From Lentilactobacillus parabuchneri DSM 5707 = NBRC 107865 (GTDB taxonomy: Bacteria > Bacillota > Bacilli > Lactobacillales > Lactobacillaceae), in contig NZ_AZGK01000011.1 in the NCBI RefSeq assembly GCF_001435315.1, positions 1 through 61,729 on the forward strand: a stretch of 61,729 nucleotides of DNA. Reading direction: 5' to 3'. A program made the position numbers and the translations under genes. The notes beneath the pieces were generated by a model. The model ran no database searches and was not told the origin of the DNA. It worked only from the letters and a program-made list of their open reading frames with translations. Below are positions 1-8,867 of the stretch, piece by piece; position 1 is the stretch's first letter; the number at the start of each line of letters is the position of its first letter.

Positions 1-40
1 AGCAAACCCGCCTTTTGGCACACTCCCTTGTTTTGTTATA

Positions 41-1285
41 TTACTGACGAACCTGACCATCGCCTCGAATAACATATTTCGTGGTAGTCAGTTCATTTAA
101 TCCCATTGGTCCGCGGGCATGGAGCTTTTGAGTGCTGATGCCAATTTCGGCACCGAATCCAAACTCGAAACCGTCTGTGAAACGCGTTGATGCGTTGACA
201 TAGACGCAGGCGGAATCGATCTTGTTCAAGAAATCTTGGCCACTTTGATAATTATCAGAGATGATGACTTCTGAATGACCGGTCGAATAATGGTTAATAT
301 GGTCGATTGCTTGTTGTTCATCGTCAACGACTTTGATGGCCATGATCAGGTCATTGTATTCGGTTGACCAATCTTCTTCAGTTGCCGGCTTGATGCTTGA
401 AACGATTCGTTGGCTGGCAGCGTCACCACGAAGTTCAACACCATGGTCAAAAAGGGCTTTGGCAATTGACGGCAGCATTTTCTCAGCGACGTCTTGGTGA
501 ATTAAGACCTTTTCGGCGGCGTTACAGACAGATGGTCGTTGGACCTTGGCATTAACAATGATGTCAATTGCCATCTGGAGTTCGGCATCCTTGTCGACAT
601 AAATGTGACAGTTACCGGCACCCGTCTCGATGACCGGAACAGTCGCGTTTTTAATCACGGCGTTGATGAGCCCGGCACCACCACGCGGAATGAGGACATC
701 CACGTACTTGTTTAAATGCATCAACTCATTGGCCGTTTCATGGCTGGTGTCGTGGAGAATTTGAATGCTGTTTTCGTCCAAGTCATGTTGTTTCAAAACG
801 TCTCGCAGGACTTGAGCCAACGCTAAATTACTATGCAGGGCTTCCTTGCCGCCCCGAAGAATAACGGCGTTACCACTTTTAAATGTCAAAGCGGATGCAT
901 CCACCGTTACGTTTGGGCGGGCTTCAAAGATCATTGCAATCACGCCCAGCGGAACCCGCTTTTTCTCAATATTTAAGCCGGCGTCATTTTGCCAGCCCTT
1001 ATCGATATTTCCAATCGGGTCGGGCAGGGCGGCCACTTGTTTCAATCCGGTCGCCATGTCGCTGATTCGTTGCCCGGTTAACTTGAGTCGGTCAGTGAAT
1101 TTTGCCGGCATGTCTGTGGCGTTGGCAATGTCTTTTTGGTTTTCAGCCAGAATTTGGTCGGTATTCTTGATTAAAGCCTCCGCAAAATCATTGAGGACTT
1201 GGTTCTTAGTGACCGTATCCAGTAAGTTTAATTTGTATGCGGCAGCTTTGGCGTTTTGGCCTATTTTGAGTAATTCATCATTCAT
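41..1285 (-). CDS. proA: gamma-glutamyl phosphate reductase
   Basis: This is the second enzyme of proline synthesis; it reduces gamma-glutamyl phosphate to glutamate semialdehyde with NADPH in the cytosol. The 414-aa product is full length for ProA and shows the family signatures EARPNVTVDA and the catalytic cysteine in PSVCNAAEKVL. The start at 1285 (MNDELLKIGQ) is preferred over a start 21 bases upstream because an AGAGAGGG ribosome site lies 8 bases before it. It overlaps the end of proB by 8 bases, so the pair is translationally coupled and shares the T-box-controlled transcript. Identification is certain. Confidence 0.97.
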   Translation of the reverse strand: MNDELLKIGQNAKAAAYKLNLLDTVTKNQVLNDFAEALIKNTDQILAENQKDIANATDMPAKFTDRLKLTGQRISDMATGLKQVAALPDPIGNIDKGWQNDAGLNIEKKRVPLGVIAMIFEARPNVTVDASALTFKSGNAVILRGGKEALHSNLALAQVLRDVLKQHDLDENSIQILHDTSHETANELMHLNKYVDVLIPRGGAGLINAVIKNATVPVIETGAGNCHIYVDKDAELQMAIDIIVNAKVQRPSVCNAAEKVLIHQDVAEKMLPSIAKALFDHGVELRGDAASQRIVSSIKPATEEDWSTEYNDLIMAIKVVDDEQQAIDHINHYSTGHSEVIISDNYQSGQDFLNKIDSACVYVNASTRFTDGFEFGFGAEIGISTQKLHARGPMGLNELTTTKYVIRGDGQVRQ

Positions 1286-2093
1286 GAGTGACACCCTCTC
1301 TTTCAAAGATCGTTCCCACGGTTTGTCCAGCTAATATCTTAAAGATAATTCTTGGGTCGGCACCATTTGCCAACACCATCATCCGGTCCTCATCCAACAT
1401 CCGTTTGGCGGCCAGTAACTTGGTTTGCATGCCGCCGGTACCGAATCGACTTCCGGTGCCGCCAGCAACGCCAAATTCGTTTTCGTCGATTGAATTAACC
1501 GTCTCGATCAGGTTGGCATCGGCACATTTGTTGGGATTTTGGTCATAGAAGCCGTCGACATCTGATAGCACAATCAGCAAATCAGCGTTGACGTGACTGG
1601 CCACAATGGCTGACAGCTGATCGTTATCGCCAAAGGTGGTCTTATGATCCAATTCATCAGTGGCAACCGTATCATTTTCGTTGACGATTGGAATCACGTT
1701 GTCTCTCAACAGACAGTCAAAGGTATTCATAACGAATTGTTTACTCTTGGGATAGTCGAAAATATCGTGGGTCAGCAATACTTGGGCAATATCGGTCAGG
1801 TAGTGGTCAAAGCGTTGGGTAAACAATGTCATCAACTCAGATTGTCCAATGGCGGCGAGCGCTTGTTGGGCCCCAATTTCAGTTGGTCGCTGCTTAAGGT
1901 GCATTTTATTTAACCCGACGCCGATTGCACCGGAAGATACCAGAATTAATTCTTTCCCCTGATTATTTAAGGCACTGAGCGTATATGCCAACTCGTCAAA
2001 AGTTTTGAGGTTAATCGATCCGTTTGGGTAGATCAAGCTGCTGGTACCCACCTTAACCACGATTCGTTTTGCATTAATGACCCGCTTATCCAT
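1278..2093 (-). CDS. proB: glutamate 5-kinase (short form, no PUA domain)
   Basis: ProB phosphorylates glutamate at the gamma carboxyl, the committed and usually proline-inhibited step. The amino acid kinase fold is visible: VKVGTSSL near the N-terminus, SSGAIGVG, and the GTGGMQTKL segment near residue 200. At 271 aa it stops after the kinase domain and lacks the C-terminal PUA domain found in the roughly 365-aa ProB of Bacillus or E. coli. I start it at ATG 2093 (MDKRVINAKR) behind GGGGTGGAG; the frame stays open to 2144, but that part lies inside the T-box terminator. It is first in the proBA operon. Confidence 0.96.
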   Translation of the reverse strand: MDKRVINAKRIVVKVGTSSLIYPNGSINLKTFDELAYTLSALNNQGKELILVSSGAIGVGLNKMHLKQRPTEIGAQQALAAIGQSELMTLFTQRFDHYLTDIAQVLLTHDIFDYPKSKQFVMNTFDCLLRDNVIPIVNENDTVATDELDHKTTFGDNDQLSAIVASHVNADLLIVLSDVDGFYDQNPNKCADANLIETVNSIDENEFGVAGGTGSRFGTGGMQTKLLAAKRMLDEDRMMVLANGADPRIIFKILAGQTVGTIFEREGVTHE

Positions 2094-2111
2094 ATTCTCC
2101 ACCCCTATTTT

Positions 2112-2315
2112 TGTATAAAAAAAGCCTACTTTGAATTGAGACACCCATGACGGGCGGTACCATTCTCATTCAAAGCCAGGCTTCACACTTTTTCTTTATA
2201 ACGGAAAGTTCCGTGTCTGATTAAGACAATCGTATTGAAGATAGGATTCGTGTCCTTAAACGTCTTTCAGCGAGCGGCGCTTTCTCTGTGATCACACTAC
2301 TTGGTCTTCTAAATT
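2112..2315 (-). promoter_or_regulatory. T-box leader of proBA, probably proline specific
   Basis: Read on the minus strand, the leader carries an AGAGAAAGCGCC...CGCTGAAAG segment typical of stem I, a candidate specifier CCT followed by A (in ACGAATCCTATC, about 2242-2253), and the antiterminator core TGGTACCGCC at 2153-2162. A long terminator follows: AAGCCTGGCTTTGAATGAGA pairs with TCTCAATTCAAAGTAGGCTT and is followed by a T run near 2113-2121. The CCU codon fits tRNA-Pro and the proBA genes; T-box control of proBA is established in Bacillus. The specifier assignment is by eye. Confidence 0.9.
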
Positions 2316-2321
2316 ATCGTT

Positions 2322-2351
2322 ATCATATATTAGTCGATAGATGTTTGTCAA
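2322..2351 (-). promoter_or_regulatory. promoter of the proBA T-box transcript
   Basis: On the minus strand TTGACA (2346-2351) and TATGAT (2322-2327) are separated by 18 bases, giving a start near 2315, just before the T-box stem I. The -35 box straddles the stop codon of the upstream amidase gene. Confidence 0.75.
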
Positions 2352-3349
2352 CTAATAAGATTCAAGGCTTTTTCGTAAACCCAGTATTTCTTGGCGCCGC
2401 TATCCGTTGAGAAGGTAATTCGGTACCAATCGTGGCCGTTTGACTTGGTCCCGATATCATCGATATAAACCTCTTTGCCGACGGATGCGCCAACCGAATC
2501 CCATGAGTAGGATTTCACTCCGGCACGGGAATTCTTAACATGATTGTATAACCGGTACGACTTGTAGTTGTCTCCTAATGACGCCTGTGAATTTGCTTTC
2601 ACATATGTGACCTTGTCATATGCTTTTTTCGCTGTTGATGCCGTCAGTGAACCGTGTGCCGACCCGCCTTCTGCTTGAAGGTTGTTGTAAGTCGTCTTCA
2701 CTAATTGATAAAATTGGGCAAACGTATAGCTTGCGCCAAAGTATTTTTTCCCGGCTGAAGCATAGTAACCAGCTGGATCGGTGTGATTAGTACCGCCCAG
2801 ATATTTGGAAACACCCCCGTGTGACCAAACGGTTCCTTTACCATCGTACGCCGCATCATTTGGCGTTAACCCATATTTATCGAGGATATACGCAGTGTAA
2901 TAGGCGGCGTTGGCTATTTCGTGTGCAAATGCCGACTTACTGTGGACCTCAACTTGCTCGAATTGAACAAAGCGCGCGTTGGCTGGGTAACCAGCTCCCC
3001 AAGCTAAATAATCCGTGTTGGCAATATTAATGATCCGACTGGCATCGACAAACGTATGAACAAACGCATTGTTATAGTTCTTTTTCATGTAGGCAATTTC
3101 GTTATAGATTGTGGAATTTGGGTTTGCGGTTTCGTGAACCACGACACCCTCGGGCTTGCCAGTGCCTTTACGGTAAGAATTTTTTGGAAAGCCGCTCCAA
3201 ACCGAAGAGGTTACTTCGGCGTGATTGATGTTGTTATTTGCAATGTAATTATTGACACTGCTTGCCCCCGCAGTGTGACTGAGTCCAAACAACCCGATTG
3301 CCGCAAATGATAGTGAGCAAAGGGCCGTTAAAATCGCTCTTTTCTTCAA
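2348..3349 (-). CDS. secreted N-acetylmuramoyl-L-alanine amidase
   Basis: This is probably a cell-wall hydrolase that cuts the MurNAc-L-Ala bond. The 333-aa product begins with a signal peptide (KKR then a hydrophobic stretch, cleavage near AGASS). It has an Amidase_2/PGRP domain at about residues 50-225 with a zinc-ligand candidate in VVVHETAN and a second histidine region WSHGGVSKYLGG...NHTDP. The C-terminal 90 residues (YRLYNHVKNS, VGKEVYID, WYRITF) look like a GW/SH3-like wall-binding module. It starts with TTG behind AAGGGAATAATTAAA. No phage genes are adjacent, so it is more likely a housekeeping autolysin than an endolysin. Confidence 0.88.
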   Translation of the reverse strand: MKKRAILTALCSLSFAAIGLFGLSHTAGASSVNNYIANNNINHAEVTSSVWSGFPKNSYRKGTGKPEGVVVHETANPNSTIYNEIAYMKKNYNNAFVHTFVDASRIINIANTDYLAWGAGYPANARFVQFEQVEVHSKSAFAHEIANAAYYTAYILDKYGLTPNDAAYDGKGTVWSHGGVSKYLGGTNHTDPAGYYASAGKKYFGASYTFAQFYQLVKTTYNNLQAEGGSAHGSLTASTAKKAYDKVTYVKANSQASLGDNYKSYRLYNHVKNSRAGVKSYSWDSVGASVGKEVYIDDIGTKSNGHDWYRITFSTDSGAKKYWVYEKALNLIS

Positions 3350-3480
3350 TTTAATTATTCCCTTCAGATCTTTTTAATTGTTTCGGTTTTAAGTTTCTTT
3401 AATGTTTATTATATTTTTACATAGCCGGATTTCACTACAAACATTAATATAAACGATTTGTATGTGAGAATTCAACTAGT

Positions 3481-3524
3481 AAAAAAGCCCACAGACCGCG
3501 ATATAACGCGACCCTGTGGGCTTT
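3481..3524. terminator. bidirectional-looking terminator below perR
   Basis: AAAGCCCACAG (3484-3494) pairs with CTGTGGGCTTT (3514-3524), with an inner GCG/CGC pair; the A run at its left edge becomes a U run for perR read on the minus strand. Confidence 0.8.
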
Positions 3525-3619
3525 GGTGGACAAATTGTCAATCATATTAAGAGTTCTTGACAAAATCCTTAAATTCAGGCACAAACGACTGATATATCAA
3601 CCGTTTGCCCCTGTAATAA

Positions 3620-4087
3620 TTACTTATTGGAGAGCTTAGCGATGTGTAGCTTTCTCTGGCACTCTGGGCAAATCCCGGTGACTTCCATTTGAGTTCCAGT
3701 GACTAAAAAGTCGGTTTTATCACGGGTTGTTTGTTGGACATGCTTGACCAACTCTGGATAATCATCATCAAAAATGTCGATAATTTTACCACAGTTTTCA
3801 CAGATGGCATGGTAGTGGGGGACACCAAAGTAATCATAGCGGATACCGCCATCATTATTTGGCAGCTCAATGACCAAGCCATTGTCGACCAGCATCTTAA
3901 GGGTATTGTAAATTGTTGCCACACTTAAATTGGGCAGTTTAGCCTCAATCCCATCGCGAATGGTTTCAACGTCAGGATGATTATGGTGGGTAATTAAATA
4001 ATCCAGAATAATCTCGCGTTGAGGTGTGATTCGGATGCCTTGTTTTTTAAGTTGGCCGAGTGAATGTTTAAGGGTTGCGTTAGTCAT
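3620..4087 (-). CDS. perR: PerR-type peroxide regulator (Fur family)
   Basis: This is a metal-dependent repressor that senses peroxide by metal-catalysed histidine oxidation. The 155-aa protein has an N-terminal winged helix (GIRITPQREIILDYL; SVATIYNTL as recognition region), the metal-site stretch YDYFGVPHYHAICENCG, and the structural zinc pairs CENC and CPEC. HYHAICENCGKI is the same as in Bacillus PerR, which favours PerR over Fur or Zur. GGAGGTG lies 7 bases before the ATG. A Per-box-like palindrome covers its own -35 region, implying autoregulation. Confidence 0.9.
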   Translation of the reverse strand: MTNATLKHSLGQLKKQGIRITPQREIILDYLITHHNHPDVETIRDGIEAKLPNLSVATIYNTLKMLVDNGLVIELPNNDGGIRYDYFGVPHYHAICENCGKIIDIFDDDYPELVKHVQQTTRDKTDFLVTGTQMEVTGICPECQRKLHIAKLSNK

Positions 4088-4137
4088 TTTGAAGCACCTC
4101 CATGAGGAGCGGTTGGCTCATTTATCTTTTCAAGTTT

Positions 4138-4172
4138 ATTATAATTCATCCTGTACTTTAGAACAATTCTAA
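4138..4172 (-). promoter_or_regulatory. perR promoter with overlapping Per box
   Basis: On the minus strand TTGTTC (4161-4166) and TATAAT (4138-4143) are 17 bases apart. The 15-base palindrome TTAGAACAATTCTAA (4158-4172) covers the -35 box and has the 7-1-7 geometry of Fur/PerR sites with one mismatch between arms. Binding there should block transcription. Confidence 0.8.
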
Positions 4173-4239
4173 TATGCTATTGAAAAATATTCAACCATGT
4201 CGACTCAATATTTACACTTATTTAGATTCAGTCCAATGT

Positions 4240-4734
4240 TTAGTTAAGTTGAATGATCAAAGCAGATTCGGTCGTTTTCTTGAACCCAATCGATTGCAAC
4301 TGCTCGGTTAGCTGAGATGTTGGTTGACTGACGGTCACGGATAGTTGCTGGAAAGTAAAATGATCCTTTGAAAATTGAATCGTTCGTTCCACAACTTCAG
4401 GTATGTAACGTTCATGAGCTTGATCAACGATGAATTCAATAGAGCCAGTGTCAACTGGGGGTTCAAATCCCACCAAGCTGATGATGCCGACAAATTGATT
4501 AGAGTTGGAATCCGTCATCCCCCAAGTCAATTCCTGGCCGTTCATGACCCGCTGCATGATGTGATTAATATTTTTGACGGTATCTAAAATTTCATTTGGC
4601 ATTTTTTCAGCCTTAATGGTTGTAATGGTTTTCTTTGAATAAAGGTCATCCACTAATTTGACGGGCGTTTGCGTCAACCAATCCAAGGTGAGATGGCTGG
4701 TTAAAACAGGGTGGAATTTTTCAAATGACTTCAT
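4240..4734 (-). CDS. GNAT-family acetyltransferase
   Basis: This is a probable N-acetyltransferase of 164 aa with the weak RimJ/Acetyltransf_3 pattern: a central strand region NQFVGIISLVGF, then IEFIVDQAHERYIPEVVERTIQF where the acetyl-CoA loop would sit, and a C-terminal QSIGFKKTTESALII typical of GNAT ends. The start MKSFEKFHP at 4734 is chosen because AAAGGAA precedes it by about 9 bases, whereas the upstream in-frame ATG at 4797 has none. The substrate cannot be read from the sequence. It is divergent from the lactonase gene. Confidence 0.6.
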   Translation of the reverse strand: MKSFEKFHPVLTSHLTLDWLTQTPVKLVDDLYSKKTITTIKAEKMPNEILDTVKNINHIMQRVMNGQELTWGMTDSNSNQFVGIISLVGFEPPVDTGSIEFIVDQAHERYIPEVVERTIQFSKDHFTFQQLSVTVSQPTSQLTEQLQSIGFKKTTESALIIQLN

Positions 4735-4831
4735 AAATTCAATTCCTTTCGTGAAAAAGCTTTCAAACATTTGTTGGTTTGGATTTAGATGTGGCATAAT
4801 GAGTATATAAACTTTTGTTGGAGGGACAATC

Positions 4832-5884
4832 TTGATAGAAAAATATTTGCTTGGAACCTACACTCGAAGAATCAGTAAGGGTGTTTACCAGTTAGAATTA
4901 GACACTGAAAGTAAAAAATTACAAAACTTACAATTTGTCGGCAGCGCCATTGACCCAACCTACGTGGCTGAATCATCTAAGAAACGGATTTACGCGATTA
5001 CCAAGGTCAAAGATGACCAGGATAATGTAACTGGTGGCTTTGTCGAATGGGATGGGACTAAAGATGACTTCCCATTAAAGCCAATTGCCTCAATTCACGA
5101 CCAGGAAACATCACCCGCTTATATCTCGGTTGATGAAGACAAACAACTTGTTTTCACCGCTAATTATCATGCCGGAACGATTAATTCCTATAAAATTGGC
5201 GATGATGGTGCCATTTCAAAGGCCGATCGGATTATGGACAAGGGCACCCTTGGATTCCGCAAGGAGCAACAAGACGGACCACATCCTCATTATATCAATT
5301 TAACTCCTGAGGGCCGAATTGTGGCCGTTGACCTGGGTGTCGACAAAGTGTTTATTTATGATTTGGAAGACAGCGGTAAATTAGTACCCGTCAGCGAATT
5401 ACAAATGCAGGACGGTTATGGTCCCCGTCATATTTACTTCGATGCCAAGAAGAAAGTTGCCTATCTGGTTGGTGAGTTGAGCAGCAACGTTGCCGTACTG
5501 GATTACGATGCCGACAAGGGCGTTTTGTCCTTGAGAGACATCCACTCAACGATTCCTGATGATTGGACTGAACATAACGGTGCTGCTGCAATCCGTGTAT
5601 CAAAAGACGGCCGCTTCGTGTATGTTTCCAACCGGGGCAATAACACAATTGCTGTCTTCAGTTCAGATGAAAAAGGTAATTTGTCATTGATCCAGCGAAT
5701 TTCAACGGAAGGCGACTTCCCTCGTGATTTCAATATGAGTGACGATGAATCCTTTGTCATCGCCTTGAATCAAAATTCGGACAACGCTGTATTATACACT
5801 CGTAACAGTGAATCTGGAAAATTAACGATGATTCAAAAGGACTTTATGGTTCCGGAAGGCGTCAGCATTCTTCGGAAACACTAA
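4832..5884 (+). CDS. lactonase-family beta-propeller protein (6-phosphogluconolactonase-like)
   Basis: This 350-aa protein belongs to the YkgB/Pgl seven-bladed propeller family, whose characterised members hydrolyse 6-phosphogluconolactone in the pentose phosphate pathway. Family signatures are the opening KYLLGTYTRR, DGPHPHYINLTP, GYGPRHIYF, HNGAAAIRVSKDGRFVYVSNRG and FPRDFNMSDDESFVIALNQ. It starts with TTG 6 bases after GGAGGG. A heterofermenter using phosphoketolase needs this oxidative branch, so the role fits, but other lactonase substrates are possible. Confidence 0.85.
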   Translation: MIEKYLLGTYTRRISKGVYQLELDTESKKLQNLQFVGSAIDPTYVAESSKKRIYAITKVKDDQDNVTGGFVEWDGTKDDFPLKPIASIHDQETSPAYISVDEDKQLVFTANYHAGTINSYKIGDDGAISKADRIMDKGTLGFRKEQQDGPHPHYINLTPEGRIVAVDLGVDKVFIYDLEDSGKLVPVSELQMQDGYGPRHIYFDAKKKVAYLVGELSSNVAVLDYDADKGVLSLRDIHSTIPDDWTEHNGAAAIRVSKDGRFVYVSNRGNNTIAVFSSDEKGNLSLIQRISTEGDFPRDFNMSDDESFVIALNQNSDNAVLYTRNSESGKLTMIQKDFMVPEGVSILRKH

Positions 5885-5909
5885 ATATTAACAGACATCA
5901 TGTGAAGAG

Positions 5910-5946
5910 ACTGGGGCAAATATAAAAAATTGCCTCAGTTTTTTTG
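5910..5946 (+). terminator. terminator after the lactonase gene
   Basis: ACTGGGGCAA pairs with TTGCCTCAGT, followed by a run of T. Confidence 0.85.
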
Positions 5947-6136
5947 TTTGCCGATTACTTAGCTGAATTCTTGAAACAATGCGCTTTTTTGCCACTCTTT
6001 CATGTGTATTCGCTTCCATAATCGAACATTATTTGAGTCTTGTTTCATTTCGCAACAAAGGCCTTGGTTTACTTCTTTGTTTTTGGACTTCATCTCTTAA
6101 AATGAAAATCAGACACAAAAAAAGGAGATGTAGACA

Positions 6137-8755
6137 TTGAAACGATTGTTCGACGGACTCAGTAACAATATACAGCGTCACAGCAAAATCTGGATTACCG
6201 TCATTGTCATCCTAACGATTGGGTTTGGGTTTGGATTGCCTAAGCTCCAAATGAAGATGGGAAACGATGTTTTTGTCAGTTCAAGTTCAAAAGCATATAA
6301 GTATTCGCAAACTTATCAGAAAAAGTTTGGCGGTGAATCGCTCTATTTGTTAATGAACGGACGACAAGATACTTTGTTGTCACATGAAACGATGCAAAAA
6401 GTAGCCAAATTTGATCATAAGATCAATCAGGTAGATAACGTTCGCAATACAACGGACGTTGTGAGCACCCTCAACGACATGTTGGACAAGGCGGGCAGCG
6501 GCGGATCTGTGCAGTTAAACTTCAAGGATCCAAAACTGCAAAAGGATTTAATGGCAGAGCTGACCCCCAAGCAAACTGCCCAGCTCCAACGTGACCTTCA
6601 ACAGTCACTGACTCCTGCTCAACAGCAGCAGATCCAGCAATATGTAATGAGCGAATTAACGCCTGCTCAAAAACAGAAAATGGCTGCAGCACAAGCTCAA
6701 CAGTCAGTGCCGGCAAAACAGCAACAGGCAATGTTACAAAAAGCTTTAACTACCGAGCAAAAAGCTAAACTTCAGTCATATACCATGACACTGTTGAATC
6801 GAAAACAGCAAGCCGGCTTGGCGAAGACGATTGTCCCAATGCTTCCTAAGGTTGAAGACATGTCAACGAATTTGTTAAGAGATATTTTCTTAAGTGACAA
6901 TGGCCACATACCAAGTACATTCAAGGAATTGTTGCCTAAGGATGCAACGCGGATGGTCATTGTGATCAACACCAACAAAAAGTCTTCAGATATGAACTCC
7001 GCAGTTCAAATTCACAATGATGCAAATAAGGTCATCCGAGACACTCATTTCGGCTCCAATATTAAGACCCGCCTTGGTGGGATGCCTGCAATCATCGGGC
7101 AGGCTCGTGGAGAAGTTATCAAGAGTATGGCAATTATGCTGGTACTGGCCATCGTTTTGATGGTAATTATCCTAGGAGTCATCTTCCCGGTTCGAAGACG
7201 ACTGCTGCCACTGGTCTTTGTTTTAGCCTGTCTAGTATGGACATTCGGGCTAATGGGGTGGCTAAATATCCCCATCACTTTGGCAACCATGGCAACTTTG
7301 CCAATTATTATTGGCTTGGGAACTGATTTTGGCGTTCAATTTCAAAACCGTTACGAAGAAGAAATTAAGAAGACGCATAATCCCCAAAAATCGATTTCAG
7401 AAGCGATTGCAAATATGGGGCCAGCGGTTGGAGTTGCCCTAATTGTCATGATCTTCAGTTTCTTGTCCATGTATTTGTCCAAGGCACCAATGATGCAACA
7501 GTTTGGCTTAACTTTGGCAATCGGAGTTGCATGTAGTTATGTTGTCGAGTTTGGACTGATGTTTAGCACATTGTCTTTCTTAGATAAAAATTACCAAGCA
7601 GACCAGTTCAGCCCCAAAAAGATTGCTCAACCTTCCAGACTTTCGCTATTCTTAAGTCATTATGCAGAATGGGTTACCAGACATTCCGGTGTTCTATTGG
7701 CCATTGGTATTGTTTTGGCAGGAATCGGCTTTTCAGTAGAAAAATCAATTAATATTGAAACCGATATTACTAAAATGATCCCACAACAGATGACTTCGTT
7801 GAAGAACACCAAGTATCTTCAGAAACAAATTGGCTCAACGACGTATCTGACCTATCTGGTTAGAGGCGGCGATAATGATTTGCGGGATAGTGGACAACTG
7901 GAAAAAATTAATGACATTGGCAAACGGGTTGAAGACAAATATTCTGACGTAACCGCGGTTACCAGCTTACCAGTCGCATATCAGCAGTCATCAGGTAAAT
8001 TGTCGGATAATCAAGACAAAATTAATTCCGGCATTGACAATATGCCGACATCTATCAAGCAGTCATTAATCAGTAAGGATCATCACTCCGCCACGATTCA
8101 ATTCAAGATCAAAAAGGACATGTCATCTAAAGAGCAGCTTCAACTGATGAATCGGATTGATCATGATATCCAAGGAACAGATCACGGGCTGAAGATTTCG
8201 CCAGCAGGGGCTCAAGTCATGATGCTGCTGGGAATTGATAACGTCTCAGCAAATCATGATCTGATCATTATTGCAGGTCTTTCGATTATTTTCATCGTCC
8301 TATTCCTGATTTATCGAGATTGGCGACTGGCAATTTATCCGGTGGTCCCAATTTTGCTGGTGTTGGGATTCTCACCGCTAACATTAAAGCTTATGGGGAC
8401 ACCATATAATCCGGTTACAATTGCTTTAAGTTCCTTAGTTCTGGGAATTGGCACCGAATTCACCATTTTAATTCTGGAGCGCTATCGAGAAGAAATGAAA
8501 CGTGGCATTTCCGTGAGAGATGCGATTGTTTCATCAGTCGCATCCGTTGGGCAAGCCATCACAGTTTCCGGATTAACCGTGATTGGCGGGTTTTCAGCGA
8601 TTATGTTCTCCAACTTTCCGGTGCTTAAATCATTTGGGCTAATCACTGTTCTGGATACCGCTTATTCGTTGATTAGTGCGTTAACTATCTTACCCGCAGT
8701 GATTTATCTGTTACGGAAAAGAAAATCAGATAATGAGAAACCCGACAAAGTTTAG
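6137..8755 (+). CDS. MMPL/RND-family exporter
   Basis: This is an 872-aa membrane exporter of the MMPL (hydrophobe/amphiphile RND) family. It shows the duplicated RND layout: TM1 near residues 18-35, an outside domain to about 325, a sterol-sensing-like block of five TMs (IMLVLAIVLMVIILGVIF onwards, with GLGTDFGVQF), a cytosolic stretch, then TM7 near 520, a second outside domain and a second TM block (LGIGTEFTILILERYREE). The proton-relay residues expected in TM4 and TM10 fit D in GTDFGVQF and E in GTEFTILI. The first outside domain carries a Gln/Ala-rich repeat (LTPxQ) at about residues 139-225. It starts with TTG behind AAAGGAG. The convergent TetR gene may regulate it. Confidence 0.88.
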   Translation: MKRLFDGLSNNIQRHSKIWITVIVILTIGFGFGLPKLQMKMGNDVFVSSSSKAYKYSQTYQKKFGGESLYLLMNGRQDTLLSHETMQKVAKFDHKINQVDNVRNTTDVVSTLNDMLDKAGSGGSVQLNFKDPKLQKDLMAELTPKQTAQLQRDLQQSLTPAQQQQIQQYVMSELTPAQKQKMAAAQAQQSVPAKQQQAMLQKALTTEQKAKLQSYTMTLLNRKQQAGLAKTIVPMLPKVEDMSTNLLRDIFLSDNGHIPSTFKELLPKDATRMVIVINTNKKSSDMNSAVQIHNDANKVIRDTHFGSNIKTRLGGMPAIIGQARGEVIKSMAIMLVLAIVLMVIILGVIFPVRRRLLPLVFVLACLVWTFGLMGWLNIPITLATMATLPIIIGLGTDFGVQFQNRYEEEIKKTHNPQKSISEAIANMGPAVGVALIVMIFSFLSMYLSKAPMMQQFGLTLAIGVACSYVVEFGLMFSTLSFLDKNYQADQFSPKKIAQPSRLSLFLSHYAEWVTRHSGVLLAIGIVLAGIGFSVEKSINIETDITKMIPQQMTSLKNTKYLQKQIGSTTYLTYLVRGGDNDLRDSGQLEKINDIGKRVEDKYSDVTAVTSLPVAYQQSSGKLSDNQDKINSGIDNMPTSIKQSLISKDHHSATIQFKIKKDMSSKEQLQLMNRIDHDIQGTDHGLKISPAGAQVMMLLGIDNVSANHDLIIIAGLSIIFIVLFLIYRDWRLAIYPVVPILLVLGFSPLTLKLMGTPYNPVTIALSSLVLGIGTEFTILILERYREEMKRGISVRDAIVSSVASVGQAITVSGLTVIGGFSAIMFSNFPVLKSFGLITVLDTAYSLISALTILPAVIYLLRKRKSDNEKPDKV

Positions 8756-8867
8756 TTGATTTGACGTTGTTTTACTGAATGATGGCTAAATATCATAAAG
8801 TCGCTGAGGCAAAAGTTCACACCGTATCCGTTCCTTAATATTCATAGAACAACTTAAGGGCATTTAA

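Noticed and set aside
1-40. proBA terminator at the window edge
   Set aside because: A small GCC/GGC hairpin is seen but the rest of the structure lies outside the window, so no call is made.
2094-2144. Extended N-terminus for ProB
   Set aside because: The extra 17 codons lie in the T-box terminator and antiterminator; the ATG at 2093 has a proper ribosome site and the family N-terminus.
2348-3349. Prophage endolysin
   Set aside because: An amidase with Sec signal peptide but no holin, integrase or structural phage gene nearby; a chromosomal autolysin is more likely.
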